NCBI GenBank assembly: GCA_039812085.1
Contig: JBDHZU010000027.1
Span: forward strand, 1 to 17,967
DNA from: JBDHZU01 sp039812085
GTDB taxonomy: Bacteria > Actinomycetota > Actinomycetes > S36-B12 > UBA10799
Length of the DNA: 17,967 bases
Direction: 5' to 3'
A model generated the notes under the pieces. It made no database searches. It was given only the letters and a program-made list of their open reading frames with translations, and was not told where the DNA came from. The position numbers and the translations under genes were made by a program. Of the stretch, positions 1 through 8,079 are shown piece by piece. Every line of letters starts with the position of its first letter. The stretch's first letter is position 1.

Positions 1-163
1 CGAATGCTGTAGCCGCTAGGGAACGTCCACTGCCAGGTGGTCCAGTGAACAACCACGCGTGGGTCATAGCAGGTCCGGTCGGACGCTGATGGGCATCAGC
101 GACGGCGACGCGCAGTTGCGCAACCGCATCGGCTTGCCCCACGAGAGGTGACCAGACATCCAC
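1..163 (-). CDS. holB: DNA polymerase III subunit delta' (N-terminal part, cut by window edge)
   Basis: This is the clamp-loader delta' subunit, which helps load the sliding clamp during DNA replication. Only the first 54 codons lie in the window. Translating the minus strand from a GTG at 163-161 gives MDVWSPLVGQ, then a segment reading MTHAWLFTGPPGSGRS (residues 33-48), the typical opening of actinobacterial delta' proteins. The P-loop-like motif GPPGSGRS has Arg47 in place of the catalytic Lys, which fits delta' being a clamp-loader subunit that need not hydrolyse ATP. GTG is the only convincing in-frame start, and a weak GGTGAG lies about 9 bases upstream. It follows tmk on the same strand with a 50-base gap; the tmk-holB order is common in actinobacteria. 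The identification rests on the N-terminus alone, but the match to the family pattern is strong. Confidence 0.88.
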   Translation of the reverse strand, partial: MDVWSPLVGQADAVAQLRVAVADAHQRPTGPAMTHAWLFTGPPGSGRSLAATAF

Positions 164-213
164 GCCGCCATTCTCACCCGATTCCGGTGACGGGCGGGGC
201 AGGCTGGGGAAAG

Positions 214-828
214 TCAGATGAGGTTTTGCACTCGTTTCCAGATTTGGTCGGTCAATTCCTCGATGGAACGACCCGCATCCAGCACCAGATACCGGTCGGG
301 ATCGCGCTTTGCGCAGTCGGTGTAGGTCTGGCGAACCCGTTCGTGGAAAGCGGAATCTTCGGCTTCCATTCGATCCGGGCCAGTCCGGGCGGTTGCTCGA
401 TCAATGCCGAGCGTCGGTGCAACGTCCAGCACGATCGTCAGGTCAGGCAACAGCGAACCGGTCGCCCAATCACTGAGTTGCGCAATGCGATCGACTCCCA
501 AACCGCGAGCGACCCCCTGGTACGCGATGGAGGAGTCGATATAGCGATCGCAGACCACAACAGTGCCGTTATCCAGCGCCGGTCGAATGACCTGGGCGAC
601 GTGTTGGGCACGGGCAGCCGCGAACAGCAATGCTTCAGCTCTCGCATCCACCGGGGCATGCCGAGGATCGAGCACGAGCTTTCTGATCTCTTCCGCCAAC
701 GCAGTACCGCCCGGTTCACGAGTGGCCAAAACGTCCCGAAATTCGGCTTGCAACCGTTCGACGAGTAGCCGTGACTGGGTCGACTTCCCGGCTCCTTCAC
801 CACCCTCGAAGACGATGAAGGCTGTCAC
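214..828 (-). CDS. tmk: Thymidylate kinase
   Basis: Phosphorylates dTMP to dTDP with ATP, the last committed step shared by dTTP synthesis; cytosolic. The 204-residue protein has the usual family length. Visible motifs are the P-loop GGEGAGKST (residues 9-17), the substrate-contacting REPGGT near residue 37, the DRY/H motif as CDRYIDSSIAYQG (D94-R95-Y96), and a LID-like arginine segment RTGPDR near residue 149. The start is a GTG at 828-826 whose bases overlap the TGA stop of topA (GTGA, 4-base overlap), so translation is probably coupled to topA. The gene runs on towards holB. Nothing looks broken or unusual. Confidence 0.97.
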   Translation of the reverse strand: MTAFIVFEGGEGAGKSTQSRLLVERLQAEFRDVLATREPGGTALAEEIRKLVLDPRHAPVDARAEALLFAAARAQHVAQVIRPALDNGTVVVCDRYIDSSIAYQGVARGLGVDRIAQLSDWATGSLLPDLTIVLDVAPTLGIDRATARTGPDRMEAEDSAFHERVRQTYTDCAKRDPDRYLVLDAGRSIEELTDQIWKRVQNLI

Positions 829-3554
829 TGCTGTGCAGCCACTTTCTTCGTGGTCTTCTTCGCAGCGGTTTTCTTCGTAGTGGACTTCTTGGCAGCTTTC
901 TTGGTGGCCTTTTTTGCTGCCTTCTTGCGAGTCGCCTTCTTGGAAGGTCCAGCAGCACGGCGTTCGGCCAACAGTTCCACTGCGCGTTCCAACGTCAACG
1001 AGATGGGATCGTCACCGCGACGAAGCGACGCATTGGTGGTCCCGTCCGTGACATACGGCCCGAAGCGACCGTCCTTCAATTCGATCGGCTGTTGGGTATT
1101 GGGATCTTCGCCCATTGGCTTACCCGGTTGGGCCTGCCCGCGACCACGACGCTTCGGTTGCGCCAGCAGCGCCAACGCGCCCTCGACATCAATCGTGAAG
1201 ATGCTGGGCTCGTCGGGAAGCGACCGAGTCTCCTTACCCCAAGTGATGTAGGGGCCATAGCGACCATTACGCGCGTGGATCGGTTCAGAATCCTCTGGAT
1301 GCTTACCCACTTCGCGGGGAAGGGTCAGCAGCTTCAACGCGTCCTCAAGAGTGACTGTTTCCAGACTCATGTCCTTGAACAGACTGGCCGTGCGTGGCTT
1401 GACCTTGGCCACCCGCTTCTTCGGTTTCGCATCGCCTTCAGCAGGTGCGTCTTCGGGAAGAAGCTCGGTGACGTAGGGGCCAAAGCGGCCGTTCTTGGCG
1501 ATGATCTCGTGGTTGGTGTCCGGGTCAATACCAAGCGGGATGTCACCACTCGGCATCGCGAGTAGTTCCTCCGCCTTCTCGACGGTCAGCTCGTCTGGTG
1601 CCAACTCCAGCGGAACATTCGCCCGCTCACCGTCCTTGTCGACATACGGTCCGTAGCGACCAACGCGAGCGAAGATGTCCGACTCGCCAAGCCGGAAGCT
1701 GGAGACTTCCTTGGCGTCAATGTCACCCAGGGAGTTGACCAGTTCATTCAAGCCTTTGAAGGGTTCACCATCGGTGCTCTTGCCGCCGAAGTAGAACCGT
1801 TGCAGCACATCTACTCGACCTAGATCACCGTTAGCTACCGTGTCCAACGTTTCTTCCATCGTGGCGGTGAAGTCGTAGTCGATCAGATCAGGGAAGTGTT
1901 CTTCCAGCAATCGAACGACAGCGAATCCCAGCCAACTCGGGACCATTGCGGAGCCGCGCTTGGTCACGTACTCCCGTCGCTGCAAGACATCGATGATGGA
2001 TGGGTACGTCGACGGACGACCAATCCCGCGTTCTTCCAACTCTTTGGTCAACCGAGCTTCGGTGTAACGGGCGGGTGGCTTGGTCGCGTGATCGACCGCA
2101 TCCAACCGGAGCAATTGCACCGTCTCGCCTTCCGCCAATGCCGGGAGGCGGGTGTCTTTGCCACCATCGGAATCGGAACGGTTGTCGTCTTCGTTGTCCC
2201 CAGTGTCATAGGCAGCCAAGAAACCCGGGAAGGTCACGACAGTTCCGCTGGCGCTGAACTCAGCTGTTCGGCCATCAGAGGTATCGGCAGACATTTTGAT
2301 GGTGGTCGTCGCCACCTTGGCATCCGCCATTTGAGAAGCGATCGTGCGCTTCCAAATCAGGTCGTATAACGCGAAGTCGTCCCCGGTCAGTTCACCAGCA
2401 ACCTGCGCGGGAGTCCGGAACACATCACCGGCAGGGCGGATCGCTTCGTGTGCTTCCTGCGCGTTCTTGACCTTGCGGTCGTAACGCCGGGGTGCTGCCG
2501 ATACATGGTCTGCGCCATAGAGCTCTTTGGCCTGTTCCCGAGCCGCCGACAACGCGGAAGCGGACAACGTGGTGGAGTCGGTTCGCATATAGGTGATGTA
2601 GCCGCGCTCATACAAACCCTGGGCGACGCTGGTGGCTCGCTTAGATGTCCAGCGCAGTTTGTTTCCGGCCTCTTGCAGAAGCGTCGAGGTCATAAACGGT
2701 GCGTACGGACGGCGAGTTCCTGGCTTGCGTTCAACTGAGGTGACCTGTGCGTTTGCATCAGCCAGTGCGGTGACCAATGAGTTGGCTGTGGCCTCATCCA
2801 GGACGAGCGCGTCTTTGCGAGTGAGTTGACCGTTGTCATCGAAGTCGTTCGAGCGAGCCAAGCGGACACCATCGACTCCAGCTAATTTGGCAGGAAAGTT
2901 CCCTGGGCCCATGAGCGCTTCGATATCCCACCAGTTGGCGGAACGGAAGGCGATTCGTTCCCGTTCGCGATCCACGATCAATCGCAGGGCGACTGACTGA
3001 ACTCGACCGGCAGACAGGTTGGAAGAAATCTTCTTCCACAGCACTGGGGAGATTTCGAATCCGTAGAGCCGGTCCAGCAAACGACGAGTTTCCTGCGCGT
3101 CCACCAGACTGGTGTTCAGTTCACGGGTGTCCTCAGCAGCATTGCGAATCGCGTCTTTGGTGATCTCGTGGAAGACCATTCGTCGGACGGGAACTTTGGG
3201 CTTGAGGACTTCCAGGAGATGCCAAGCGATGGCTTCTCCCTCACGGTCCTCATCAGTAGCGAGGAGAAGTTCGTCGGCATTAGCCAGCTTCTTCTTCAGC
3301 TCGGTGACTTTGGCCTTCTTATCGGCGGAGGTCACATAGATCGGGGTGAAGTCGTTATCGACATCGATCCCTAACCGTGCCCAAGATTCCCCTTTGTACT
3401 TGGCGGGAATCTCACCAGCACCTTTTGGCAGATCACGGATGTGCCCCACGCTGGAATCGACTTCATAGCCGGGACCGAGATAGCCCTGAATTGTCTTGGC
3501 CTTGGCTGGCGACTCAACGATGACAAGCCGTCGGGCAGCAGAACTCGCAGACAC
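825..3554 (-). CDS. topA: DNA topoisomerase I (type IA)
   Basis: Relaxes negatively supercoiled DNA by single-strand cleavage through a tyrosine-DNA intermediate. The 909-residue protein opens with the TOPRIM domain (VIVESPAKAKTI at 11-22; acidic TDEDREGEA at 100-108, which binds Mg2+). The catalytic tyrosine is Y322 in GYITYMRTDST. After the core come several C-terminal repeats containing 'GRYGPY' or 'GRFGPY', the zinc-free type found in actinobacterial TopA. The last ~40 residues are a lysine/alanine/threonine-rich basic tail, which in mycobacterial and Streptomyces enzymes supports processive relaxation. The start is GTG 3554-3552, supported by a GGAGGG ribosome binding site at 3566-3561 with a 6-base spacer. 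It sits upstream of tmk in an overlapping pair. An upstream stem-loop separates it from hppA, so its promoter probably lies in 3555-3673; a weak TATGTT -10-like element is visible there but has no good -35. Confidence 0.98.
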   Translation of the reverse strand: MSASSAARRLVIVESPAKAKTIQGYLGPGYEVDSSVGHIRDLPKGAGEIPAKYKGESWARLGIDVDNDFTPIYVTSADKKAKVTELKKKLANADELLLATDEDREGEAIAWHLLEVLKPKVPVRRMVFHEITKDAIRNAAEDTRELNTSLVDAQETRRLLDRLYGFEISPVLWKKISSNLSAGRVQSVALRLIVDRERERIAFRSANWWDIEALMGPGNFPAKLAGVDGVRLARSNDFDDNGQLTRKDALVLDEATANSLVTALADANAQVTSVERKPGTRRPYAPFMTSTLLQEAGNKLRWTSKRATSVAQGLYERGYITYMRTDSTTLSASALSAAREQAKELYGADHVSAAPRRYDRKVKNAQEAHEAIRPAGDVFRTPAQVAGELTGDDFALYDLIWKRTIASQMADAKVATTTIKMSADTSDGRTAEFSASGTVVTFPGFLAAYDTGDNEDDNRSDSDGGKDTRLPALAEGETVQLLRLDAVDHATKPPARYTEARLTKELEERGIGRPSTYPSIIDVLQRREYVTKRGSAMVPSWLGFAVVRLLEEHFPDLIDYDFTATMEETLDTVANGDLGRVDVLQRFYFGGKSTDGEPFKGLNELVNSLGDIDAKEVSSFRLGESDIFARVGRYGPYVDKDGERANVPLELAPDELTVEKAEELLAMPSGDIPLGIDPDTNHEIIAKNGRFGPYVTELLPEDAPAEGDAKPKKRVAKVKPRTASLFKDMSLETVTLEDALKLLTLPREVGKHPEDSEPIHARNGRYGPYITWGKETRSLPDEPSIFTIDVEGALALLAQPKRRGRGQAQPGKPMGEDPNTQQPIELKDGRFGPYVTDGTTNASLRRGDDPISLTLERAVELLAERRAAGPSKKATRKKAAKKATKKAAKKSTTKKTAAKKTTKKVAAQQ

Positions 3555-3673
3555 CGGCGGCCCTCCTTCACTCTGGTTTGTTCGACCGGTTCGTACGGCC
3601 GAGGTTCGCAGGAAACATACCCGTGACGCAGTTCCGGCGATTCGGGCAGCCTAGTTGCTGCGAACTGAATCGG

Positions 3674-3708
3674 CACGGCCCCGGGGTCTCATTGACTCCG
3701 GGGCCGTG
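3674..3708 (-). terminator. GC-rich stem-loop after hppA
   Basis: Arms 3674-3688 and 3694-3708 form a 15-base-pair inverted repeat (CACGGCCCCGGGGTC against its complement, one G/T mismatch) around a 5-base TCATT loop. It begins 24 bases after the hppA stop codon and lies upstream of topA. There is no T-run on either side, which is common for actinobacterial terminators. I read it as the hppA transcription terminator, but it could instead stabilise the 3' end of the mRNA. Confidence 0.72.
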
Positions 3709-3732
3709 GCCGATTCTTGCGGTGGAAACTAA

Positions 3733-6171
3733 CTAGACGGTCGACTTCTCTTCGTCGGCTGCCTGATCAGCTTCGGTCGCTGCCTGGTCAACTTCGGCGG
3801 CGGCGTCGGACGGACCGGATGCATCGCCTCCGCTCGCTGGTTCGGCATCAACATCGCCCACTGCAATGGGGCGACGCTTGCTGATGACGATGGCTGCGAC
3901 CACGATCAGTAGAGCGACAGCCGCGATAACCCAACGCATCACTGATCCGTTAAGCCACATGCTGACGACTGCGGGAGCAATCAGCAGCGCGACCAGGTTC
4001 ATCACCTTGATCAGTGGGTTGATGGACGGGCCAGCGGTGTCCTTGAACGGGTCACCCACGGTGTCACCAATGATGGTGGCTTCGTGCGCTTCGCTTCCCT
4101 TGCCACCGAAGTTGCCGTCTTCGACGTACTTCTTGGCGTTGTCCCAGGCTCCACCGGAGTTGGCCAAGAACACAGCCATCAGCAGACCGGTCGCGATGGT
4201 TCCCACCAGGTAGGAGCCCAGCGCACCAATGCCCAGACCGAAACCAACCACGATGGGAGTGAGCACTGCCAGCAGGCCAGGAGTGATCAGCTCACGCAGC
4301 GAGTCGCGGGTGACGATGTCAACCACACGGCCGTACTCCGGCTTCTCCGTGCCTTCCATGATTCCGGGGTGATCGCGGAACTGGCGACGCACCTCGAAGA
4401 TCACTGCACCGGCTGCACGCGACACCGCGTTGATAGCCAGACCGGAGAACAGGAACACCACAGCGGCACCAATGATCAGACCGACCAAGTTGCGCGGGTT
4501 CGCGACATCCAGGATGCCGGCGTACTGACCCACGTTGTTGAAGTCGCTGATGATCTTCTGAACGGCGGTCGTGGACTCTGCCGCTGCCGCCACCACGGTG
4601 TCGCGGAATGCACCGAACAGTGCAATACCGGCCAACACAGCAGTCGCGATTGCGATGCCCTTAGTGATCGCCTTGGTCGTGTTACCGACCGCGTCCAGGT
4701 TGGTGAGGACTTGTGCACCCTCTTCGTCCACATCGCCAGACATTTCGGCGATGCCCTGAGCGTTGTCAGAGATCGGACCGAACGTGTCCATGGCGACGAT
4801 GACGCCGACCGTGGTGAGCAGACCGGTACCAGCCAACGCGATGGCGAACAGGCTGATGATCAGGCTGCCACCGCCGAGCAGGAACGCGCCGTAAACGGCA
4901 GCGGCCACGAGCAGTGCGGAGTAAACAGCGGATTCCAGACCCACCGAAATACCGGCCAGAATGACGGTGGCGGGGCCGGTGAGGCTGGACCGCGCGACAT
5001 CGTCGACTGGCTTGCGGTTGGTCTCAGTGAAGTAACCGGTCAACACCTGCATGCAGGCAGCCAGCACGATACCGATGATCACCGACAGGATGACCAGGAT
5101 GCGTGGGTTCACCGACTGCAGCTGAACCAGGGTCAGACCCAGGTTCTCCAGGCGAATGCCCTTGAGGTTGACGATCTTGTCTGGCAGCAAGAGGAATGCT
5201 GCTGCAACGACCAAGACAGCCGAAATGATGGCCGAGATGAAGAAGCCTCGGTTGATGGCTGTCATTCCCGAACGGTCACCTTGACGCGGCGCGACGGTGA
5301 AGATACCGATCATCGCAGTGATGACACCGATGGCCGGGATCACCAGCGGAAGCACGAGGCCCATCTCGCCGAATGCAGCCTTACCCAGGATGAGCGCGGC
5401 CACCAAGGTCACGGCGTAGGACTCGAACAGGTCCGCAGCCATACCGGCGCAGTCACCGACGTTGTCACCGACGTTGTCGGCGATGGTGGCGGCGTTACGC
5501 GGGTCATCCTCGGGGATACCCTGCTCGACCTTGCCGACCAGGTCAGCACCCACGTCGGCAGCCTTGGTGAAGATACCGCCGCCGACTCGCATGAACATGG
5601 CGAGCAGCGCGGCGCCGAAGCCGAAGCCTTCCAGCACCTTTGGTGCCTCGCCCTTGTAGATGAGCACCACGAGCGCGGCACCGAACAGGCCGAGACCCAC
5701 GGTGAACATGCCCGCCACGCCACCGGAACGGAAGGCAATCTTCATGGCCTTCAGTTCGCCTTCTTCTTGGGCGGCAGCAGCAACGCGGACGTTGGCGCGG
5801 ACAGCCAGCCACATACCGATGTAGCCAGTCACGGCAGAGAAGAGCGCGCCCACCACGAAGAAGATCGAACGACCGACCTTTTCTGAGGTCGTATCAGCGG
5901 GCAGGAAGAACAGAACAATGAAGACGATGATGGCGAAGATGCCCAAGGTCTTGAACTGGCGGTTCAGATAGGCAGCGGCGCCTTCCTGAACTGCTTCGCC
6001 AATGGTCTTCATGTTCTCGGTGCCTTCGCTGTTAGCGAGGACACCACGAACGAGTACGAGTGCGACGACTAGGGCCAACAGCGCAATCAACGCGACAACA
6101 GCCACGTAGGTGAAGTTGGTTCCAGTGAGCGCAACGGGTACATCAGCAGCTGTAAGGCTGACTGCGGACAT
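3733..6171 (-). CDS. hppA: Membrane-bound proton-translocating pyrophosphatase (H+-PPase)
   Basis: Integral membrane pump that couples pyrophosphate hydrolysis to H+ export, conserving energy from biosynthetic PPi. The 812-residue protein is hydrophobic throughout, with about 16 expected membrane segments. The substrate loops are present: DVGADLVGKVE (from D206), the acidic repeat DNVGDNVGDCAG (232-243), and a C-terminal pair around GDTVGDPFKDTAGPS. The K+-dependence signature reads GNTTKA with Lys500, the residue of the K+-independent class; K+-dependent enzymes have Ala there. The ATG start has a good AAGGAG site at 6182-6177. The last ~45 residues form an acidic, alanine-rich cytoplasmic tail with no family motif, following a basic ISKRRPIAVG segment. 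It lies downstream of the anti-sigma/BldG pair with a 227-base gap, in which I see no clear promoter. Na+ transport by some relatives is not excluded by sequence alone. Confidence 0.97.
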   Translation of the reverse strand: MSAVSLTAADVPVALTGTNFTYVAVVALIALLALVVALVLVRGVLANSEGTENMKTIGEAVQEGAAAYLNRQFKTLGIFAIIVFIVLFFLPADTTSEKVGRSIFFVVGALFSAVTGYIGMWLAVRANVRVAAAAQEEGELKAMKIAFRSGGVAGMFTVGLGLFGAALVVLIYKGEAPKVLEGFGFGAALLAMFMRVGGGIFTKAADVGADLVGKVEQGIPEDDPRNAATIADNVGDNVGDCAGMAADLFESYAVTLVAALILGKAAFGEMGLVLPLVIPAIGVITAMIGIFTVAPRQGDRSGMTAINRGFFISAIISAVLVVAAAFLLLPDKIVNLKGIRLENLGLTLVQLQSVNPRILVILSVIIGIVLAACMQVLTGYFTETNRKPVDDVARSSLTGPATVILAGISVGLESAVYSALLVAAAVYGAFLLGGGSLIISLFAIALAGTGLLTTVGVIVAMDTFGPISDNAQGIAEMSGDVDEEGAQVLTNLDAVGNTTKAITKGIAIATAVLAGIALFGAFRDTVVAAAAESTTAVQKIISDFNNVGQYAGILDVANPRNLVGLIIGAAVVFLFSGLAINAVSRAAGAVIFEVRRQFRDHPGIMEGTEKPEYGRVVDIVTRDSLRELITPGLLAVLTPIVVGFGLGIGALGSYLVGTIATGLLMAVFLANSGGAWDNAKKYVEDGNFGGKGSEAHEATIIGDTVGDPFKDTAGPSINPLIKVMNLVALLIAPAVVSMWLNGSVMRWVIAAVALLIVVAAIVISKRRPIAVGDVDAEPASGGDASGPSDAAAEVDQAATEADQAADEEKSTV

Positions 6172-6398
6172 GCCGTCTCCTTGTCAATTTGGATCCGATG
6201 AAGATCGGGTGAACACATCGTGTTGTGCGGGGATCCACGGTCTGAATCGGGACCGACCCGTGATTCCCCTACTAGGTCGGAACGGCGAAGATCACATCGC
6301 GAAGTACGACGCGGGCTCAGCCGCGCCGGAGTCTACGTGCCCTACGTCACGCTTTTGGGCAGCGCCCCACCTGATTTTCCTTGAACGACAGAGGGTTG

Positions 6399-6842
6399 CT
6401 AGGAAACGACGGAGCGTGGCCACGACATCGTGAGCACGGTAAGACCGTCTTCTTCGCTCACGGTGACCTCGTCAGTCAATGCCTTGATGAGCGCCACAGC
6501 TAAGGCTGCATCCACTGATTCTGAGTCGCCATCGGCGGCAAGAACGTCGTTGTCTTCGGAGTGACTGTCGCTGTTCAAGGCACTGGCTGAATCGTCCACC
6601 TTGGCTGCCACTCGAACCGTGAAGTTGGCATCGGTCGTGGTCATGTGGACGTCGATGGGATCGTCATTGCCGCTGCCTCGGTGGGCAAGCACAGCCTGTG
6701 CGCATGCCTCGCCGACTGCCTGGCGGAGTTCGTCGATGGAATCGGATCCCACCCCAGCCACTCGGGCAGCAGTTCCCGCGACCAGCCGAGCAGTGCGAAC
6801 CTGCGCAGCGTTCGGGGGGATCGACAGCGTGACGTCAGACAT
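6399..6842 (-). CDS. Anti-sigma factor / histidine-kinase-like ATPase (BldG partner type)
   Basis: Likely a SpoIIAB/RsbW-type switch protein that would bind a sigma factor or the neighbouring STAS protein. The 147-residue sequence keeps the N-terminal fold (VRTARLVAG; then DELRQAVGEACAQAV at 37-51), the equivalent of the N-box helix. The usual Asn of the N-box (E-A-x-x-N-A) is Gln49 here, and no DxGxG box follows the expected strand; instead there is VDDSASAL and an acidic, serine-rich insert (about 90-112). ATP binding and kinase activity are therefore doubtful. As I recall, the Streptomyces protein beside BldG also has a divergent box. It starts 3 bases after the bldG-like stop codon, so the two are surely co-transcribed and probably form a partner pair. 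The sigma target cannot be named from sequence. Confidence 0.82.
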   Translation of the reverse strand: MSDVTLSIPPNAAQVRTARLVAGTAARVAGVGSDSIDELRQAVGEACAQAVLAHRGSGNDDPIDVHMTTTDANFTVRVAAKVDDSASALNSDSHSEDNDVLAADGDSESVDAALAVALIKALTDEVTVSEEDGLTVLTMSWPRSVVS

Positions 6843-6845
6843 TGT

Positions 6846-7178
6846 TTAGCTCAAAGCCTCATCGACTGTGGCGGACAACGGCATGGCCGAGTCCAACCCT
6901 GTGATGCGGAAGACCTTGGCGATTCGTTCGGAACTGGCGACAACCGCCAGGCTGCCATCGTGTTCCCTAACATGCTTGAGCGTCTTAACCAGAACACCGA
7001 GTCCGGTGGAATCGAGGAACTCCACCTTGCTCAGGTCAACCACAAGGTCGGTCGCGCCCGCATCGGTGAGTTCAGTCAGCTTGGCGTCCAACGCATCGGC
7101 AGTAGAGACGTCGACTTCCCCGGAAACCTCAACAACAGTTCGATCGTCCTGCTGTCGGGAATCGATGGAGATTTGCAC
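6846..7178 (-). CDS. bldG: BldG-like STAS anti-sigma factor antagonist
   Basis: A small STAS-domain protein (110 residues) that works by phosphorylation-controlled partner switching with an anti-sigma factor. The sequence shows the STAS core RTVVEVSGEVDV, the phosphoacceptor motif FLDSTGLGVLV and a C-terminal IAKVFRITGL, which closely matches Streptomyces BldG. The likely phosphorylated serine is Ser57, the same number I recall for BldG. I chose the GTG start at 7178-7176 because a GGGAGG site lies 6 bases upstream and the length then fits the family (about 113); the longer upstream reading MTGSMWEG is not family-like. It is directly followed by its presumed partner, and lies 50 bases downstream of the Tad cluster. 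In Streptomyces BldG controls development and antibiotics; the role here is inferred to be a general stress or developmental switch. Confidence 0.9.
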   Translation of the reverse strand: MQISIDSRQQDDRTVVEVSGEVDVSTADALDAKLTELTDAGATDLVVDLSKVEFLDSTGLGVLVKTLKHVREHDGSLAVVASSERIAKVFRITGLDSAMPLSATVDEALS

Positions 7179-7228
7179 GTTTGCCTCCCATGCGTATCGG
7201 TGACGACAACCTTCCCACATTGACCCGG

Positions 7229-7666
7229 TCATTGCGCTGCGGCGACGGCAGGCGAGGACCTATCTGAGTCACTAGCAGGTAGCCCGGCACGAGCAATCGA
7301 GGTCACAGTTGGAGCGTGCCCTCCGGCGACTGCTTGGACCCATCCACCGACCTGAACACTGACTTCCACCTCGATGTCCGCGCCAATAGTGCGGCACGCC
7401 TGCAATTGCGCTCGATTGCGCTGCGCGATCTGCCCGGCAATATCGCATTGATCAAACTGCAGTGCCCCATCAATTGCGGCTAACGCACTGAGGTCTGCGG
7501 CTGATGCCGCAACAGCTCGTGCGGTGGCGAACTGTCCCGCTGCCAAACCAACCAATGCCACACCTAGTGCAATCAACATTCCGACGATGGCGAGCACACT
7601 GCCCGAACCTGCGTCATTGCTGCGATGGGTATATGTGGCCCTTCTCCGCTGATTCCCTTCATTCAT
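7229..7666 (-). CDS. TadE-like pseudopilin (helicase/secretion-neighbourhood type, Rv3654c-like)
   Basis: Minor component of a Flp/Tad-type pilus or secretion apparatus. The 145-residue protein has a basic N-terminus, the DAGSGSVLA motif (from D18), a single membrane helix (about 25-45), then an alanine-rich helix ATARAVAASAADLSALAA. Two cysteines (C74 and C91) flank an IAQRN stretch, as in the actinobacterial family I know as TIGR03816, named for its usual DEAD/DECH-helicase neighbour. The start ATG 7666 overlaps the TadE stop by 4 bases (ATGA), with a GGAGGGAG site 5 bases upstream; the TTG at 7681 is less likely. No helicase gene follows here; the bldG-like gene does. Confidence 0.85.
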   Translation of the reverse strand: MNEGNQRRRATYTHRSNDAGSGSVLAIVGMLIALGVALVGLAAGQFATARAVAASAADLSALAAIDGALQFDQCDIAGQIAQRNRAQLQACRTIGADIEVEVSVQVGGWVQAVAGGHAPTVTSIARAGLPASDSDRSSPAVAAAQ

Positions 7667-8079
7667 CGAGGCTCCCTCCAAGCAGTAGAACGACCAGTGA
7701 CGGTTACTCCAGGAATCGACAGTCCGGCAAATGTCAGCGTGCGGGTCACCGTGACCTCAACGAACCCGTCCGAACCGGAGACAGTCACATGCGCTGCTGG
7801 ATCGACCCGATGTGCCACCTGCATGACTTGCTCTGACGAGTCGCCTCGGGCGGAACTTCGAGCAGCAACTCGGGCGACCTCTTGCACCCGCACGCTCTCA
7901 ACTCCGGCCAGGATGACCGCGACCAACAACATGACGACGGCAACAAGGCTGAGCACAGCGACGGCAAGCTCGGCAGTCACCATTCCGCTGTCGGATCGGG
8001 TTCGATCAATTCGGGGTTTCCGATGACCGGGGCCGCGGCATAAACCGCGACCCCGACCAACGGAACTCAGAAGATCCAA
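7663..8079 (-). CDS. TadE-family pseudopilin
   Basis: TadE-like minor pilin of the Tad system. The sequence has the class-type motif DSGMVTAELAV (residues 30-40), where Glu37 follows the presumed processing site, then one membrane helix (about 39-60) and a soluble beta-rich C-terminal part of about 75 residues ending in GRSTAWREPR. The start is uncertain: the first in-frame initiator is a TTG at 8079, which would overlap the pilin gene stop by 13 bases and place a stem-loop (8028-8055) inside the coding region. The next one is ATG 7983, which would remove the conserved D-x-G motif. I kept the longer form because the Arg-rich stretch before D-x-G is usual in relatives. The next gene overlaps by 4 bases. 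Confidence 0.82.
   Translation of the reverse strand: MDLLSSVGRGRGLCRGPGHRKPRIDRTRSDSGMVTAELAVAVLSLVAVVMLLVAVILAGVESVRVQEVARVAARSSARGDSSEQVMQVAHRVDPAAHVTVSGSDGFVEVTVTRTLTFAGLSIPGVTVTGRSTAWREPR
8028..8055 (-). promoter_or_regulatory. Stem-loop just after the pilin gene
   Basis: Arms 8028-8038 (CGGGGCCGCGG) and 8045-8055 pair over 11 positions with one mismatch, which becomes a U-G wobble in the minus-strand transcript; the loop is 6 bases. The stem begins 11 bases beyond the Flp stop codon. There is no T-run after it. The sequence supports a hairpin; its role as a partial terminator or a 3' stabiliser of pilin mRNA is inferred. Confidence 0.6.

Noticed and set aside
148..768. A 206-codon plus-strand open frame over tmk
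   Set aside because: Antisense to tmk and the holB start, both of which have clear motifs.
4084..5886. A 600-codon plus-strand open frame rich in His, Asp, Gln and Thr
   Set aside because: It lies wholly antisense to hppA, has no recognisable domain, and its odd composition is what the complement of a hydrophobic membrane-protein gene gives.
6195..6208. Small hairpin CCGAT/ATCGG in the hppA leader
   Set aside because: Only 5 pairs with a 4-base loop; expected by chance, and no surrounding riboswitch-like conserved sequence was seen.
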